Source of the DNA: Synechococcus sp. PROS-9-1
Lineage (GTDB): Bacteria; Cyanobacteriota; Cyanobacteriia; PCC-6307; Cyanobiaceae
DNA length: 64,000 nucleotides
Direction of reading: 5' to 3'
NCBI RefSeq assembly: GCF_014279775.1
Contig: NZ_CP047961.1
Location: 434,001-498,000, forward strand
Position numbers and translations under genes: made by a program. A model generated the notes under the pieces. That model saw nothing but the letters and a program-made list of their open reading frames with translations, did not search any database and was not told the DNA's origin. This document shows, piece by piece, positions 9,135 through 19,999 of this stretch (the stretch's first letter is position 1; each line of letters begins with the position of its first letter).

Positions 9135-9974
9135 GTGACCAACGTGATGTTCCGCCAGCTCGAATCATTGTCAAAGCTGGAATGTGACGTTCTGGAGCGG
9201 TTGCGTGATTCCTTGGCGGCCCAGAAGCACGTGTGTGTGGCCTATTCAGGTGGTGTTGACAGCAGCCTCGTTGCCGCGATTGCCCATGAGCAGCTTGGTG
9301 AGCAGGCCTTAGCGATTACCGGCGTTTCGCCCTCCTTAGCGCCCCATCTTCTGGTGGAAGCGCGCCAGCAGGCGACCTGGCTTGGGATGCGACATCAGGA
9401 GGTGTCCACTCTTGAACTTGAGGATCCGAGTTACACCAGCAATCCTCAGGATCGTTGCTATGCCTGCAAGCGAGAGCTGCATCGCCATCTCGCTCCGATT
9501 GCTGCTGAAGCCAACGGCGCCCTCGTCCTTGATGGGGTCAATCAGGATGATCTTGGCGATCATCGTCCTGGGATTGCAGCGGCGAAGGAAGCTGGTGTTC
9601 GCTCTCCTCTAGCTGAACTTGGCATGACGAAGGCGACTATTCGCCGTTTGTCTTGGGCGCTTGGTTTCCCTTGGTGGGATAAACCTGCTCAGCCTTGCCT
9701 TGCCTCCCGCTTCCCCTACGGAGAATCAATCAGCAGTGAACGCCTCCAGCGGGTGGGACAGGCAGAGGCCTGGTTGATCCAACATGGATTCGATCAGGTT
9801 CGGGTTCGTAGCCATGGACTGGCCGCTCGGGTGGAAGTTCCAGAAGAGCGCATTGCCGATCTTTTGCAGCCTTTGTTGAGACGTGAGCTGGTGAAAACCC
9901 TTCTCAGCCAGGGTTTCACTTCGGTAAGTGTGGATGTGGAGGGGCTGGTGAGCGGCAAGCTCAATCGCGTTTAG
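9135..9974 (+). CDS. larE: LarE-family ATP-dependent sacrificial sulfur transferase
   Basis: This 279-residue protein of the PP-loop superfamily matches LarE, which in lactobacilli adds sulfur to the nickel-pincer nucleotide cofactor. The PP-loop SGGVDSS is at residues 38-44. The Cys in DRCYACKREL and the motif KPAQPCLASRFPYG are present; the latter contains the position of the sacrificial cysteine. I start at GTG 9135, but an ATG four codons later (9147) is equally possible. No larA, larB or larC is nearby, so its physiological target in this organism is unclear. Confidence 0.85.
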   Translation: MTNVMFRQLESLSKLECDVLERLRDSLAAQKHVCVAYSGGVDSSLVAAIAHEQLGEQALAITGVSPSLAPHLLVEARQQATWLGMRHQEVSTLELEDPSYTSNPQDRCYACKRELHRHLAPIAAEANGALVLDGVNQDDLGDHRPGIAAAKEAGVRSPLAELGMTKATIRRLSWALGFPWWDKPAQPCLASRFPYGESISSERLQRVGQAEAWLIQHGFDQVRVRSHGLAARVEVPEERIADLLQPLLRRELVKTLLSQGFTSVSVDVEGLVSGKLNRV

Positions 9975-10058
9975 AGGTTCGATCAAGCATCCACTTCGTT
10001 ACGACGGTGGCGCTGGTTGCCCGCTCTGAATAGTTTTCATCAAGATAAATCCTGTCTT

Positions 10059-11453
10059 GTGGCATTGCATCAATCGCGTCAGCATCTCCATGACAGCGAG
10101 GAGCAGGCGTTGGTTGATGCCATGCTCTCTCCTCTGCCAAAGCATCATTTCCCTGGAGCAGGGCGGGAAGGGGATTCCACAGTGCAACTTTTGAAAGAAG
10201 AGTTGCTTCTTGATGGCAATAGTAAGCAGAATTTAGCCACATTTTGTCAGACCTATCAAGCGCAAAGTGCGATGGAGTTGATGGCTCTGGGAGTGGATAA
10301 AAATCTGATCGATAAAGATGAATATCCTCAGACGGCGGAGCTTGAGAGTCGTTGTGTTTCGATGATGGCCGACTTGTGGAATGCCCCTGGTGCCGCCGTT
10401 GGATGCTCCACCATTGGCAGTAGTGAAGCGGCCATGCTTGGCGGGATGGCTGCGAAGTGGCGGTGGCGCAAACGTCGTCAGGCTGCAGGCTTGCCAACCG
10501 ATAAGCCCAACATGGTGTGTGGAAGCGTGCAGATCTGCTGGAAGAAGTTTGCGCGTTATTGGGATATTGAAATGCGTGAATTAGAGATGCTTACCGGCGA
10601 GTTGTGCATCAGCCCTGAGCGTGTTCTTGCCGCTGTTGATGAGAACACGATTTTTGTTGTACCCACTCTTGGGGTGACGTATCACGGTCTTTATGAAGAC
10701 ATTGAGTCGATCAGCAAGGCTTTGGATGATCTTCAGGCGCGTACAGGTCTTGATGTGCCGATTCACGTGGATGCGGCAAGTGGTGGTTTTCTTGCTCCGT
10801 TCTGTGCACCCGATCTCCCCCTATGGGACTTTCGTTTGGAACGGGTGAAATCGATTAATGCTTCAGGCCATAAATTTGGTTTGGCGCCCCTTGGAGTTGG
10901 CTGGGTGCTCTGGCGCAGCCAGGAGGATCTGCCTGTCGAGCTTGTCTTTCACGTGTCCTATCTAGGTGGGGACATGCCGACATTCCAGATCAATTTTTCA
11001 AGGCCTGCAGGTCAGGTGATTGCTCAATATCACGAATTTGTGCGTTTGGGGCGAGAGGGCTATCGCATGCTCCATATGGCCAGTCATGCCAATGCGCAGT
11101 ATTTCGCCGACAAATTAAGAGAGATGGATCTGTTCAAAATCATCCATGATGGTGCCCCTGACCAGGGCATCCCCACCGTGGTTTGGACTCTGGATGACAC
11201 CACGAAGCATGGCTTCAACCTGTATGACTTCGCCGATCGCTTGCGGATGCGGGGCTGGCAGGTGCCTGCCTATCCCTTTACGGGCGAACTTGAATCAACG
11301 GCATTCCAGAGGATCTTGGTGAAGCGAGATTTCACGCGCGACATGGCAGACCTACTTCTGGAAGACATCCGGCAAGCGATTGGCCATTTTCAAAAACATC
11401 CGATCACAAGCAATCTGCTCGCCTCAGAGGCGGCGTCTTACAACCACCTCTGA
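10059..11453 (+). CDS. gadB: glutamate decarboxylase, PLP-dependent
   Basis: This group II decarboxylase converts glutamate to 4-aminobutyrate and CO2, feeding the GABA shunt or consuming protons. The PLP-binding lysine is Lys272 in SGHKFGLAPLG, preceded by the cofactor region HVDAASGGFLAPF. The family N-terminus HDSEEQALVDAMLSPLPKH is also present. I chose the GTG at 10059, giving an N-terminus of about MALHQSRQ as in other cyanobacterial GADs; a longer frame exists from TTG 10017. The 464-residue length is typical. It converges with speD. Confidence 0.92.
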   Translation: MALHQSRQHLHDSEEQALVDAMLSPLPKHHFPGAGREGDSTVQLLKEELLLDGNSKQNLATFCQTYQAQSAMELMALGVDKNLIDKDEYPQTAELESRCVSMMADLWNAPGAAVGCSTIGSSEAAMLGGMAAKWRWRKRRQAAGLPTDKPNMVCGSVQICWKKFARYWDIEMRELEMLTGELCISPERVLAAVDENTIFVVPTLGVTYHGLYEDIESISKALDDLQARTGLDVPIHVDAASGGFLAPFCAPDLPLWDFRLERVKSINASGHKFGLAPLGVGWVLWRSQEDLPVELVFHVSYLGGDMPTFQINFSRPAGQVIAQYHEFVRLGREGYRMLHMASHANAQYFADKLREMDLFKIIHDGAPDQGIPTVVWTLDDTTKHGFNLYDFADRLRMRGWQVPAYPFTGELESTAFQRILVKRDFTRDMADLLLEDIRQAIGHFQKHPITSNLLASEAASYNHL

Positions 11454-11468
11454 ATTCAGGCCCTGCAC

Positions 11469-11957
11469 TCAGGCAGCGATCGGAATGGCCGGCATGCGCT
11501 CGGTTGTTCCGAGCGCTGCCGGTGTCTCCCTTAGGAAGCTGCGCAGAGCATGGCGACCAGCTGATAATTCTTCGCACAGCACCTCACAGGCTTTCTCCGG
11601 CATGGTGTGGTCACCACAGGTGAAAACATCCACGGCTGCGTATCCGTTTTCAGGCCAGGTGTGGATGGAGATGTGCGATTCAGCCAGAAGTGCCAGACCT
11701 GTCACCCCTTGGGGTTCGAAGCGGTGGGTGATCAGGTTGAGCAGAGTTGCACCAGCACGATGGGCTGCTGTCGTGATGGTGTGTCTTAGAAAAGTTTCGT
11801 CGTCGAGCTTCGACGGATCGCAGTCGTAGAGCTCGAGAATGCAGTGTTTGCCAACCATGTCGGTTGCACTTGTGTCGGCTGCACTGCTGTCGGTTGCACT
11901 GTTGTTGGTCGCCCATCCCGGGTTGGGGTGCAGGCTGGACAAGGACTGCTCCATCAA
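11469..11957 (-). CDS. speD: S-adenosylmethionine decarboxylase proenzyme
   Basis: SpeD makes decarboxylated SAM for spermidine synthesis; it self-cleaves to form a pyruvoyl cofactor. The self-processing site is Glu93-Ser94 in [14 protein letters not shown], and [16 protein letters not shown] follows with the catalytic Cys. The core protein begins at [15 protein letters not shown] (Met34, base 11858). The preceding 33 residues are a low-complexity extension of Ser, Ala, Thr and Asp encoded by a 15-base tandem repeat. Either Met1 or Met34 could be the start; homologous enzymes of this class usually start near MGKH. Confidence 0.92.
   Translation of the reverse strand: MMEQSLSSLHPNPGWATNNSATDSSAADTSATDMVGKHCILELYDCDPSKLDDETFLRHTITTAAHRAGATLLNLITHRFEPQGVTGLALLAESHISIHTWPENGYAAVDVFTCGDHTMPEKACEVLCEELSAGRHALRSFLRETPAALGTTERMPAIPIAA
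11859..11903. repeat. three tandem 15-base repeats in the speD N-terminus
   Basis: Three consecutive 15-base units (11859-11873, 11874-11888, 11889-11903) share the pattern GTCGG-T/C-TGCACT plus four or five variable bases; a degenerate fourth copy follows from 11904. Because the period is a multiple of three, copy changes keep the frame. They encode the peptide units [10 protein letters not shown] and NSATD in the speD extension. Confidence 0.8.
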
Positions 11958-11985
11958 GATTCTTTAGGCAAATAAGCTCGCGACC

Positions 11986-13104
11986 CTACCGCGATACGGA
12001 CTGTGATCTCAAGCCGTCGGCATCAAGAATCTGCGACTGCTCACGCCAGCCACCTTCAAATGCGTCGAGATGGGTGGCACTGACAAGGCATTGATGGTTT
12101 TCGCCAACGGCTTCTAAGAGGGCCAATTGCCGTGTGGGATCTAGTTCTGCCAAGACATCATCGAGCAGAAGAAGGGGGGGTTCGCCGCAGAGTTCACCGA
12201 CCAGTTGTAACTCCGCCATCTTCAAGGCCAGCACCAGGGTGCGTTGTTGGCCAGAGGAGCCGAATCGTCTTGCGGCAGTGCCATTGATCCGCATTTCGAT
12301 TTCGTCGCGATGAGGACCAACTCGGCAGCTCCCTAAACGTTCTTCTTCGCTGCGTTGGTCTCGGAGCTGTTGCTCGATTGCAAGTCGCCAGGATTCCTCC
12401 TGCTCTTCTCCGATCAATGCACTGCCGGGGGTGTAGCAAAGCTGAAGATGTTCACGTCCCTCACTCAGCCTCTCTTGCCAGACGGCGGCTAGGGGCTCTA
12501 GTCGTGCCAGGGCTCGGAGACGCCTGCGATGAATGCGTGTGCTCACCAGAGCCATTTGGCGATCAAAGCTTTCGAGGAGCACCTGAGGTTCCATGCCGGA
12601 GGACAGACCTCCTCGCCGCCAAAACTGTGCGCGTTGCCTTAGCAAGCGCCCGTAGCGACTGATGAGATCGGCGTAAACAGGTTCCAGTTGAAGGACAACA
12701 CGATCGAGCCACTGGCGGCGCAGGGCTGGCTCGCCTCTCACGAGGTGCAGGTCAAGAGCGCTGAAGCCCACGCAGCGCAGAGGACCAATTAAATCCAGCT
12801 GTCGCTGCAATGGTTTCCCATTGCGCTTCGCTTGGCGTCCGCCGCGGCGACGCAATTCAAGTTCAAGGGTCTGCTGGTCTGCGCAGGTTGCCCTCAGCAG
12901 TGCACGGCTGGCGTCCCAATGGATGAGATCTCCGTCCTGACTGGAACGGTGTGAGCGCAGGCTTCCAAGGAGCTCCACCGATTCCAGCAGATTTGACTTG
13001 CCAACACCGTTGCTACCGATCACCAGGAGGCGTGGTGCTTCGATCTCCAGCTGCAGGTTGCTGTGGTTGCGAAAGCCCTGCAGTTGAAGCTGGAGAAGCC
13101 GAAT
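11986..13104 (-). CDS. recF: DNA replication and repair protein RecF
   Basis: RecF is an ABC-type ATPase that loads RecA at single-strand gaps. The Walker A region [10 protein letters not shown], the signature [17 protein letters not shown] and the Walker [13 protein letters not shown] are all present. The first ATG/GTG/TTG in frame is GTG 13023, but that would delete the conserved first strand, [19 protein letters not shown], which is encoded in frame upstream. The frame stays open to a TAG at 13126-13128, and the only plausible start covering the conserved part is ATT at 13104 (IRLLQLQL). I therefore extend it to 13104, giving 372 residues, a normal RecF length. The start is uncertain. Confidence 0.85.
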   Translation of the reverse strand: MRLLQLQLQGFRNHSNLQLEIEAPRLLVIGSNGVGKSNLLESVELLGSLRSHRSSQDGDLIHWDASRALLRATCADQQTLELELRRRGGRQAKRNGKPLQRQLDLIGPLRCVGFSALDLHLVRGEPALRRQWLDRVVLQLEPVYADLISRYGRLLRQRAQFWRRGGLSSGMEPQVLLESFDRQMALVSTRIHRRRLRALARLEPLAAVWQERLSEGREHLQLCYTPGSALIGEEQEESWRLAIEQQLRDQRSEEERLGSCRVGPHRDEIEMRINGTAARRFGSSGQQRTLVLALKMAELQLVGELCGEPPLLLLDDVLAELDPTRQLALLEAVGENHQCLVSATHLDAFEGGWREQSQILDADGLRSQSVSR

Positions 13105-13187
13105 TGGTCCGAATGCGTCGTGTGGCTAAGGTACTTGGATCGGTTGATTTTGCCGATCAATACCGGCAGCTGTTGCGGCAGCCGCAG

Positions 13188-13261
13188 GGGCATGTAGCTC
13201 AGTTGGATAGAGCATCAGATTCCGGTTCTGAGGGTCGGGGGTTCGAGTCCCTCCATGCTCG
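13188..13261 (+). tRNA. tRNA-Arg (anticodon CCG)
   Basis: A full cloverleaf is visible. The acceptor stem GGGCATG pairs with CATGCTC, the D-arm contains AGCTCAGTTGGATAGAGC, the anticodon stem TCAGA/TCTGA encloses the loop TTCCGGT with anticodon CCG, and the T-arm has GGTTCGAGTCC. The CCA end is not encoded. A GGCTCC/GGAGCC hairpin lies just downstream (13272-13293). Confidence 0.95.
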
Positions 13262-13282
13262 TGACAGATCAGGCTCCAGCCT

Positions 13283-13744
13283 TCATCGGAGCCTTAAGCC
13301 CATGGCGCGAATCCCGCCAGGGTCAAGGATGAAACCTTGTTTTTTCATGCCCTCGAGTGCAAATACGGGTGCGGAGATCGAGATGCTGCACCCTGGTAAT
13401 TCTTTTTTCAAGCGTGCAAGGGCGTGATGCATTAAGGCGTTCACTAGCGCGTTCTGGTCGTCGCCAGGACAGGCGGCGAGGTTCCAGAGATTGGCATTCA
13501 AGGCCAGGTCGCTTGTGGCTCGAATGAAGCCAACCAGAGATTGATTGCGTTCGTCGATGATGCTGAGCTGCCAGAGGCTGCGACTGAGTGCCAAGGACCA
13601 ACGTTCCACGGGATGGGTGGGCTCACCGCAGGAGATCAGCAGCGCATTGATCGCCTCACCGCTCGGATGGGGTTCGGTCTGCAGCCGGTAATAGGCAGGC
13701 AGTCGTGGTACAGCAGCTTGCTGCCGGAATGGAAGCGGTGACAC
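13283..13744 (-). CDS. GNAT-like N-acetyltransferase family protein
   Basis: This 153-residue protein looks like a GCN5-type acetyltransferase: WQLSIIDERNQSLVGFIRATSD gives the central strands and LVNALMHHALARLKKELPG resembles the acetyl-CoA-binding helix. The substrate is unknown. The GTG start at 13744 directly follows the ppc stop codon (13745-13747), so it is the last gene of a trpE-gshA-ppc-GNAT series on the minus strand. The family assignment rests on fold-like pattern only, because the usual RxxGxG/A loop is weak. Confidence 0.65.
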   Translation of the reverse strand: MSPLPFRQQAAVPRLPAYYRLQTEPHPSGEAINALLISCGEPTHPVERWSLALSRSLWQLSIIDERNQSLVGFIRATSDLALNANLWNLAACPGDDQNALVNALMHHALARLKKELPGCSISISAPVFALEGMKKQGFILDPGGIRAMGLRLR

Positions 13745-16700
13745 TCAGCCTGTATTGCGCATGCCTGCAGCGATGCCGTTGATGGTAAGAAGTGCACCGC
13801 GCAGGAGCTCGCTACGGCTGTAGGTGCGTCCGTCTCCATCGCTGCTGGGCGATTCACTCATGGGCGGTTGACGGTTTTGATCTCTCAGTCGGCGCAACAG
13901 CGCGACTTGAAGAAAACCAAGCGGAACGATCGTGCGATTGCGTAGATCAACCGAGAGCTGCAGGGCGGGATCGGCATCAAGAAGTCTTTCCTGGCCTGTG
14001 ATGGCTAAGACAAGCCCCTTCGTTCGTGCATATTCCTCGGCCACCGTTGCGTAAATCTGTTCAAACGCGTCGTGGTTTTCAGCACTGCCCAAACTGGTCA
14101 CGTAATGACGCGCTAAGTCGAGATCCACCTTGGAGAGGGTCATCTCCACTTTGGAGATCAGCATGCGGAAGAAAGGCCAGCGCTGATGCAAGGTGCGCAA
14201 CAACGTGAGTTGGTCTGGATCCGCCTCCAGCTCTTCACTCAGGGCTGAACCAACCCCAAACCAGCTGGGGAGCAGGAAGCGGCTCTGGGTCCAGCCGAAC
14301 ACCCAGGGAATGGCCCTCAGACTGGAAAGGTCGCGAGCACCTGATTTCCTTCGTGCGGGGCGACTGGAAATCTGCAGCTTGCTGATTTCCTCGATGGGAG
14401 TGACCTGTTGGAAAAAGGCGACAAGATCAGGGTTGTCGTGCACCAAGGCTCGGTAATGACGGCGTGAGCTCTTGGCGACCCGGGACATCAATTCATTCCA
14501 GCTCGGTGTCGCATCGAGTTGGTTGGTCACCAGGCTGTTTTGGACCACAGCTGTGGTCACTGTCTCAAGGTTGTACAAAGCAAGCTCCGGCAAGCTGTAC
14601 TTCGAGGCCAGGACTTCGCCCTGCTCCGTAATTTTGATGCGTCCCTGCAGAGTGCCACTTGGCTGAGCCAAGATCGCTTGGTAGGCCGGGCCGCCACCAC
14701 GGCCGACAGACCCACCACGACCGTGGAATAGACGCAGGGCAATGCCCTGACGAGAGGCCAAGTCTTGCAAGGCGATCTGGGCTTGATGGATCTCCCAGTT
14801 GCTGGAGAGAAACCCTGAATCCTTATTGCTATCGGAGTATCCGAGCATGAGCTCTTGCAGAAGCAGCCCCTGGGTGCCGACCTTGGGCAGTAAATCTCGA
14901 TAGAGAGGGGTTTGGAATAGTTGCTCCATCACCTCAGGAGCCCTCTGGAGATCCTCCACCGTCTCGAACAGTGGGACGACAAGGAGGTCGGCATGGCGGG
15001 ACGAAGGATCAACCAATCCCGCTTCTTTTGCGAGCAGAAGCACCTCGAGTAAATCGGACACGCTGTGACTCATCGAGATCACGTAGGTCCCGCAAATACG
15101 GCTGCCGAATTCATCCTGCAAACGGTGCAGCATCCGGAACACGTCCACCGTTTCAGCTGTGGCAGCAGACCAGCTAACAGCCGGTGGAATCAAGGGACGA
15201 CGCGTTTGCAATTCCTCCATCAACCAGGCCACACGCTCCGCCTCGTCCATCTCTCCGTAGGCACGATCTGGATTGATGTACCGGCTTAGTTCGTCGAGAG
15301 CATCACTGTGTCGCGTGCTTTCTTGGCGGATGTCGAGACCTGCTAGTGAAAACGCAAAAATGTTCACCTGCGTGAGCAGGGTGTCGAGCGGTTCACAGCT
15401 CAGATCTGTGTTGACCAAACTGGTGCGGATCAGTTCAAGTTCGCTGCGGAACTCAGCAATTGAGCCGTAGTGGAGAGCATCACCTGGGGCGTTGCCTGGA
15501 GTGCTGGATGGCAACCCTTCAGGTGGGGTTCGCCAGCCCGCATCAGCCAGTTGCTGGTTGCGCAACTGCGTGAGACGAAGGCGCTCAAGCACGAAGCTGA
15601 GCTTGAGCCGATAGGGCTCAAGCCGGTATCGAGTGGCGCGCTCCTCGTAGACATCTGGGAAGCGCAGTCGGTCCATTTCCAACGATTCGAGCAGTGGAGC
15701 ACTCACCTGGCTCCATTGCATGGAAATGCTGAGCTGATTGCGAAGGTGTTGTACGGCACTGACGTACCGGTCAAGCATTAATTGGCGTTGATAACAGGCT
15801 GTACGCCACGTGATTTCAGTGGTGACTGAGGGGTTCCCATCTCTGTCGGACCCCACCCATGACCCAAACGTGCAAAACGATGCAGAAGGAACCCTGACGT
15901 CTGGATAGCTCGCAGCAAGGGAGGCGACGATCCGGCGCCGCAGCTGCGGCATGGCATTGAACAGAACCTGCTGGAAATAATGGAGGGCGTAGTCCACTTC
16001 ATCCAGAACCGACGGCTTGAACTGATGGAGCTCATCGGTTCTCCACCAAAGCCTGATCTCTTCTTCAAGCTGCAGCCGCACGCTGTCCGTAGCACCCGAG
16101 GGTGTCGGGGGCTGAGTCTCAAGTTGTTGAAGGAGACTGGCAACGCGCCGCTGTTTATGGCGCACGGTATGGCGAACGATCTCCGTGGGGTGGGCTGTAA
16201 AGACCAAACGGATATCGAGTTCTTGGAGCAGAGATTCAAGCTGGGCTGGGGGAACGTTGAGACGTCTCAGGCGCTCAAATAATTCTCTAAACGTTGCCGG
16301 TTCGGTTTGGGTGGCGAGAGGAGGAGCAAATGGATCCACTTGCTCTGCCTGGTCCTGTGATCGATTAATACTCTCGAGATACGTGTCCTCTTCGATGCGT
16401 TGTTCCAGGATGTTGACGAGCTGGAAATACAACGAGAATGCTCTTGCGGCAGCGATGGCCTCGGCAAGATCCATCTCCTTAATGAGATCAATCAGTGCAT
16501 CGGTTCCAGCTGGATGCTCGCCAGGAAGGACCGGATCACTGAGCTGCTTCATGCGCAGAAGTCGCTCGGCCTGTTCCGGTGGACATTCGCTGCGCAGCAC
16601 GGTTCGCCAAAGGTCTTCAACAAGAGCAAGGCGTTGCTGCAGGAGTTGTCCATCGCCTGCTTCATTGCCATCAGCCCTGGGCTGTGTGCTCTCAGGAATC

Positions 16701-16756
16701 AGGGCTGAGGACGAATGCATCGATGGGAAACCGCTATCAGATGGAGTCATGATCAT
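13745..16756 (-). CDS. ppc: phosphoenolpyruvate carboxylase
   Basis: This 1003-residue enzyme carboxylates phosphoenolpyruvate to oxaloacetate, the main anaplerotic reaction in cyanobacteria. Conserved elements in order are [18 protein letters not shown] (catalytic His), [47 protein letters not shown] and [19 protein letters not shown], ending AAGMRNTG. The start ATG overlaps the gshA stop by four bases. The length is normal for the family. Confidence 0.97.
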   Translation of the reverse strand: MIMTPSDSGFPSMHSSSALIPESTQPRADGNEAGDGQLLQQRLALVEDLWRTVLRSECPPEQAERLLRMKQLSDPVLPGEHPAGTDALIDLIKEMDLAEAIAAARAFSLYFQLVNILEQRIEEDTYLESINRSQDQAEQVDPFAPPLATQTEPATFRELFERLRRLNVPPAQLESLLQELDIRLVFTAHPTEIVRHTVRHKQRRVASLLQQLETQPPTPSGATDSVRLQLEEEIRLWWRTDELHQFKPSVLDEVDYALHYFQQVLFNAMPQLRRRIVASLAASYPDVRVPSASFCTFGSWVGSDRDGNPSVTTEITWRTACYQRQLMLDRYVSAVQHLRNQLSISMQWSQVSAPLLESLEMDRLRFPDVYEERATRYRLEPYRLKLSFVLERLRLTQLRNQQLADAGWRTPPEGLPSSTPGNAPGDALHYGSIAEFRSELELIRTSLVNTDLSCEPLDTLLTQVNIFAFSLAGLDIRQESTRHSDALDELSRYINPDRAYGEMDEAERVAWLMEELQTRRPLIPPAVSWSAATAETVDVFRMLHRLQDEFGSRICGTYVISMSHSVSDLLEVLLLAKEAGLVDPSSRHADLLVVPLFETVEDLQRAPEVMEQLFQTPLYRDLLPKVGTQGLLLQELMLGYSDSNKDSGFLSSNWEIHQAQIALQDLASRQGIALRLFHGRGGSVGRGGGPAYQAILAQPSGTLQGRIKITEQGEVLASKYSLPELALYNLETVTTAVVQNSLVTNQLDATPSWNELMSRVAKSSRRHYRALVHDNPDLVAFFQQVTPIEEISKLQISSRPARRKSGARDLSSLRAIPWVFGWTQSRFLLPSWFGVGSALSEELEADPDQLTLLRTLHQRWPFFRMLISKVEMTLSKVDLDLARHYVTSLGSAENHDAFEQIYATVAEEYARTKGLVLAITGQERLLDADPALQLSVDLRNRTIVPLGFLQVALLRRLRDQNRQPPMSESPSSDGDGRTYSRSELLRGALLTINGIAAGMRNTG

Positions 16757-17898
16757 CCCAAAGCGTCAGCCAAGGATCTGTCGATCGGCTGTTCTTGCTG
16801 TTCCATCTCGAGAATTCCAGTGCGGAATTCTTCTTCAAGGCTGCGTCCATTCTCGATTCCTTTGAGCCATCGCATGGCTTGATTCCCTTCCGTAAGAACG
16901 GATTCGAGAGGGAGCAGACAGGACGCCAGTTCAAGCTCGTGCGCTAAAGGCATCACGGCATTGATCATCTCCTTCAGCCAGTCACGACATAAACGTTGGC
17001 GACCATCCCGCCAATCATGCAACTGCGCATCGAGGCTATTTCTAGCGGCAGCGGCGTCATTGCTATCGCTGAGCAGCATGAGCTGGTCGGCGCTCAGGTC
17101 ACTCGCCTTGAAGGGGTCGAGTTGATCGGGCTCCCGAAGCAACATCAGCACACGCAGTTCCATCAGGGCTGTAATCGCCAGCAGCAGATCCGGATTGGTG
17201 ACTAAATCGCAGATCCGTAACTCGAGCCGATTGAGGTCAAAGGGCCGTTGTGGACCATTGGGACGGACGGACGTCCATAGATGGCGCACGTTGTGCATGC
17301 GCCCCTCCACCAGCTGGGTGTCAGTCCATTCCACGAAATGCTCTAAATCGCGAAACAGGGGAACGTGTTTGGGAGTGAGGGGGAATTGCAACCAACGTTG
17401 TGAATGGGCGCCGGTGATCTGGCGGTTGAGAAAGGGTGAACTAGCGCTCAGCGCAAGCAGAAGGGCTGCTTCACAACGCACAAGCCGAAGAGCGGGAAAT
17501 AAATCGGCCGGTTCACTGATCCCCAAGTTGATATGGATGCTGGCTGTGACGACAGTGGTGCCGTAGGTGGCTTCGATGAGGTCGTGATAGGCGTCGTTTG
17601 GATTGGATCGTTCAAATCGCGTGGCATCTCCCAATGTGAGAGTGCTGCCTGGGAGCAAGGTGAGATCACGTTCTGCAAGCCATGTCCGTAGGCGGCGGCG
17701 CGGGGCCAGAAGGGCTTCTTTGAGTTTTCCGTAATCAGATTCAGGCTCTGTGATGTATTCGAGATTGCGGTGGTCGGGCTCAACGCAAAATTCAGTGAGA
17801 TCCTGTTTGACCAGCTCGGCAACACCAACGTTTTCACCGGTGCTTCGACCGGTGAATAGCTCTACTTCAAACCCTTTGAGTCTGAGTGTTTGGATCAT
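16753..17898 (-). CDS. gshA: glutamate-cysteine ligase, cyanobacterial type
   Basis: GshA makes gamma-glutamylcysteine, the first step of glutathione synthesis. The 381-residue protein fits the cyanobacterial/plant-like GCS2 family, with [21 protein letters not shown] at the N-terminus and SIHINLGIS near residue 120, a substrate and metal-binding region. Its start overlaps the trpE stop by four bases and its stop overlaps the ppc start, so the three genes are very probably co-translated. Confidence 0.88.
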   Translation of the reverse strand: MIQTLRLKGFEVELFTGRSTGENVGVAELVKQDLTEFCVEPDHRNLEYITEPESDYGKLKEALLAPRRRLRTWLAERDLTLLPGSTLTLGDATRFERSNPNDAYHDLIEATYGTTVVTASIHINLGISEPADLFPALRLVRCEAALLLALSASSPFLNRQITGAHSQRWLQFPLTPKHVPLFRDLEHFVEWTDTQLVEGRMHNVRHLWTSVRPNGPQRPFDLNRLELRICDLVTNPDLLLAITALMELRVLMLLREPDQLDPFKASDLSADQLMLLSDSNDAAAARNSLDAQLHDWRDGRQRLCRDWLKEMINAVMPLAHELELASCLLPLESVLTEGNQAMRWLKGIENGRSLEEEFRTGILEMEQQEQPIDRSLADALG

Positions 17899-19427
17899 GA
17901 CTTCGCATCCTCAAGGCAAGCGAGAGCGGTGAGCATGGCTCGGGCCTTGTTCAGGGTTTCTTGATACTCAGAAGCGGGGTCGGAATCGGCTACGACACCA
18001 GCCCCGGCTTGGACTTGAATGTTCCAACCCCCTTCAGGGTGAGGACGGACCACCATCGTGCGAATGGTGATAGCCGTGTTGAGAGCGCCGGCTAGATCCA
18101 CAGAACCGTAGACGCCGGAGTAAGGCCCTCGAGCATCAGGCTCTAGCTGATGAATGAGCTGCATGGCCCTGATTTTGGGAGCGCCGCTCACCGTTCCCGC
18201 CGGGAACGAGGCCATCAGCAAGTCCCAGATGTCTCGTCCTTGAGCCAATCGTCCTTCAACTTGGCTCACGATATGCATCACATGGGAGTAGCGCTCGATC
18301 ACCATCAGCTCCTTGACATCCACCGTGCCAGCGGTGCAAACCCTGCCTAAGTCATTGCGGCCAAGGTCAACCAACATCACGTGCTCAGCCCGTTCTTTTG
18401 GATCAGCAAGCAGTTCGACTTCAAAATTTCGATCTTCCAGCTCATTGCGCCCGCGTGGGCGAGTGCCGGCGATGGGCCTCAGGCTGGCACGAATGCCTCC
18501 CTGGTCTGGTTCTGCCTTGACCATGACTTCAGGGCTTGAACCGATCAGGTACCAATCTCCGAAATCAAAAAAGGCCATGTAGGGGGATGGATTGACCATC
18601 CTCAAGCTCCGGTAGACCTCTAAGGGGGGCTGCGAGACGCGAGTTTCCAGCCGTTGGCTGATCACGAGCTGGAAGGCGTCTCCTGCGGCAATGTGTTCTT
18701 GGGCCGTGGCAACGGCTTGTTGATAATTTTCAGGAGATCGATTGCTTTCTGTTTCTGGTGTAGGCCTCGCAGCAGGCTTCCAGCGCAGAGGACGCACCTG
18801 GGGCAGAGCTGATGCCATGCGGTTTTCAAGTCCACGGATGCGATCTATGGCCCCATCCCAGGCTTGATCTGCGGTTTTGGCCGCGGCCCTGGTATCGCTC
18901 AAATCTCCGTAAGCCACTGCCGTGATCAAACGCTTCACTTGATCGATGATCAAGATGCTGTCCATCAACATCCAAACGCCGTCAGGCGGAGCGTTCTCGT
19001 CGGCTTGATGCACGGGAACGCTGGGTTCGATCCAACGGATGAGCTCATATCCCCACATCCCATACAACTGCCCAAGCGGTGGCAGGCCTGGAAGAGAGAC
19101 GGGCTTGTAGGCATTCGTGCATTCACGAAGAACCTCTAGGGGATTGCCTTGAAAGCTTTCTTCGTAGCCATCTCGCCAGCGGCGCGTTAAAAGGTCTCCT
19201 CTGGCTGAGAGTGTCCACAAAGGATCACAGGCAATCACACTCCAACGACCAAGGTTCTCGCCACCTTCGACGGATTCGAGTAAGACCCCAGGCGGGTGGC
19301 CTTCCCCGACCTTGAGCCAGGTGGTGAGAGGGGTTTCTAGATCAGCGGGCCAGCTATGGGCTACGGGAATAAACGTTGCCCCGCAGCGAGCTGCTTCAAG
19401 AAAGGCGGAGCGGTCGGGGCTGAGCAT
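17895..19427 (-). CDS. trpE: anthranilate synthase component I
   Basis: TrpE converts chorismate to anthranilate at the start of tryptophan synthesis, with ammonia delivered by TrpG. The chorismate-binding domain motifs are clear: GDAFQLVISQRLE, SPEVMVK, RPIAGTRPRG, FPAGTVSGAPKIRAM and QAGAGVVADSDPASEYQET. The 510-residue length is normal. No trpG is adjacent. It is the first gene of an overlapping series with gshA and ppc. I see no leader peptide or attenuator in the 47 bases between psaD and this gene. Confidence 0.95.
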   Translation of the reverse strand: MLSPDRSAFLEAARCGATFIPVAHSWPADLETPLTTWLKVGEGHPPGVLLESVEGGENLGRWSVIACDPLWTLSARGDLLTRRWRDGYEESFQGNPLEVLRECTNAYKPVSLPGLPPLGQLYGMWGYELIRWIEPSVPVHQADENAPPDGVWMLMDSILIIDQVKRLITAVAYGDLSDTRAAAKTADQAWDGAIDRIRGLENRMASALPQVRPLRWKPAARPTPETESNRSPENYQQAVATAQEHIAAGDAFQLVISQRLETRVSQPPLEVYRSLRMVNPSPYMAFFDFGDWYLIGSSPEVMVKAEPDQGGIRASLRPIAGTRPRGRNELEDRNFEVELLADPKERAEHVMLVDLGRNDLGRVCTAGTVDVKELMVIERYSHVMHIVSQVEGRLAQGRDIWDLLMASFPAGTVSGAPKIRAMQLIHQLEPDARGPYSGVYGSVDLAGALNTAITIRTMVVRPHPEGGWNIQVQAGAGVVADSDPASEYQETLNKARAMLTALACLEDAKS

Positions 19428-19474
19428 GAGGAGATTGTTGCAGCCGACCGCTGGGCATCATCGCCGAACGCTGA

Positions 19475-19906
19475 TCAGGAGTCGTATGTGTTGCGACCGC
19501 TGAACTTGATATTTGCAGGATTGGTGTTGGCTCCGATTCTCCTTGGGTTGTGTCCAACAATCGGCCGTCCTTCGTTCACTTTCTCAGGGAAGACGCCATC
19601 CGCTGGATGTAGGTACTCGGTGTCGCCACCAGGGAAGATCCGATAGATCTTGAAGTCCTCGATCCGAGGCTTGAATTTGGTGCGGAGTTGGGTGCCCAAG
19701 GCCAAGCACTGTTCTTTGCGAGAGAAATACATGATGTTTTCTCCGGAACACATCATCGCGGCTCCACCTGTGGGGAGTTCGAAGGCTTGCTCGCTCTTGC
19801 TGGTCCAGGTGATGGCGTACTTTTCTTCCGTTTCAGCGGAATTGAGAAGGCCGCCGGTGCTGCCGATGTACTGGGGGAGCTGACCGGTTAAGGCGGATGC
19901 TGTCAT
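19475..19906 (-). CDS. psaD: photosystem I subunit II (PsaD)
   Basis: PsaD is a stromal-side peripheral subunit of photosystem I that docks ferredoxin. The 143-residue sequence is typical throughout: [19 protein letters not shown], the [21 protein letters not shown] region, the basic segment [20 protein letters not shown] and the C-terminal [16 protein letters not shown]. It lies 47 bases upstream of trpE on the same strand. Confidence 0.98.
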   Translation of the reverse strand: MTASALTGQLPQYIGSTGGLLNSAETEEKYAITWTSKSEQAFELPTGGAAMMCSGENIMYFSRKEQCLALGTQLRTKFKPRIEDFKIYRIFPGGDTEYLHPADGVFPEKVNEGRPIVGHNPRRIGANTNPANIKFSGRNTYDS

Positions 19907-19999
19907 AGCTGTCCTCGAAATTCGGCATGCCGTGATTCCAGGAAATTAGCATTGCGCATCAGGCCTGATCGCTCTTCTGGCCTGGAATCTTCACACCCG

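Noticed and set aside
12951-13427. 158-residue frame on the plus strand
   Set aside because: It runs across the recF 5' end and straight through tRNA-Arg, so it cannot be a real coding gene.
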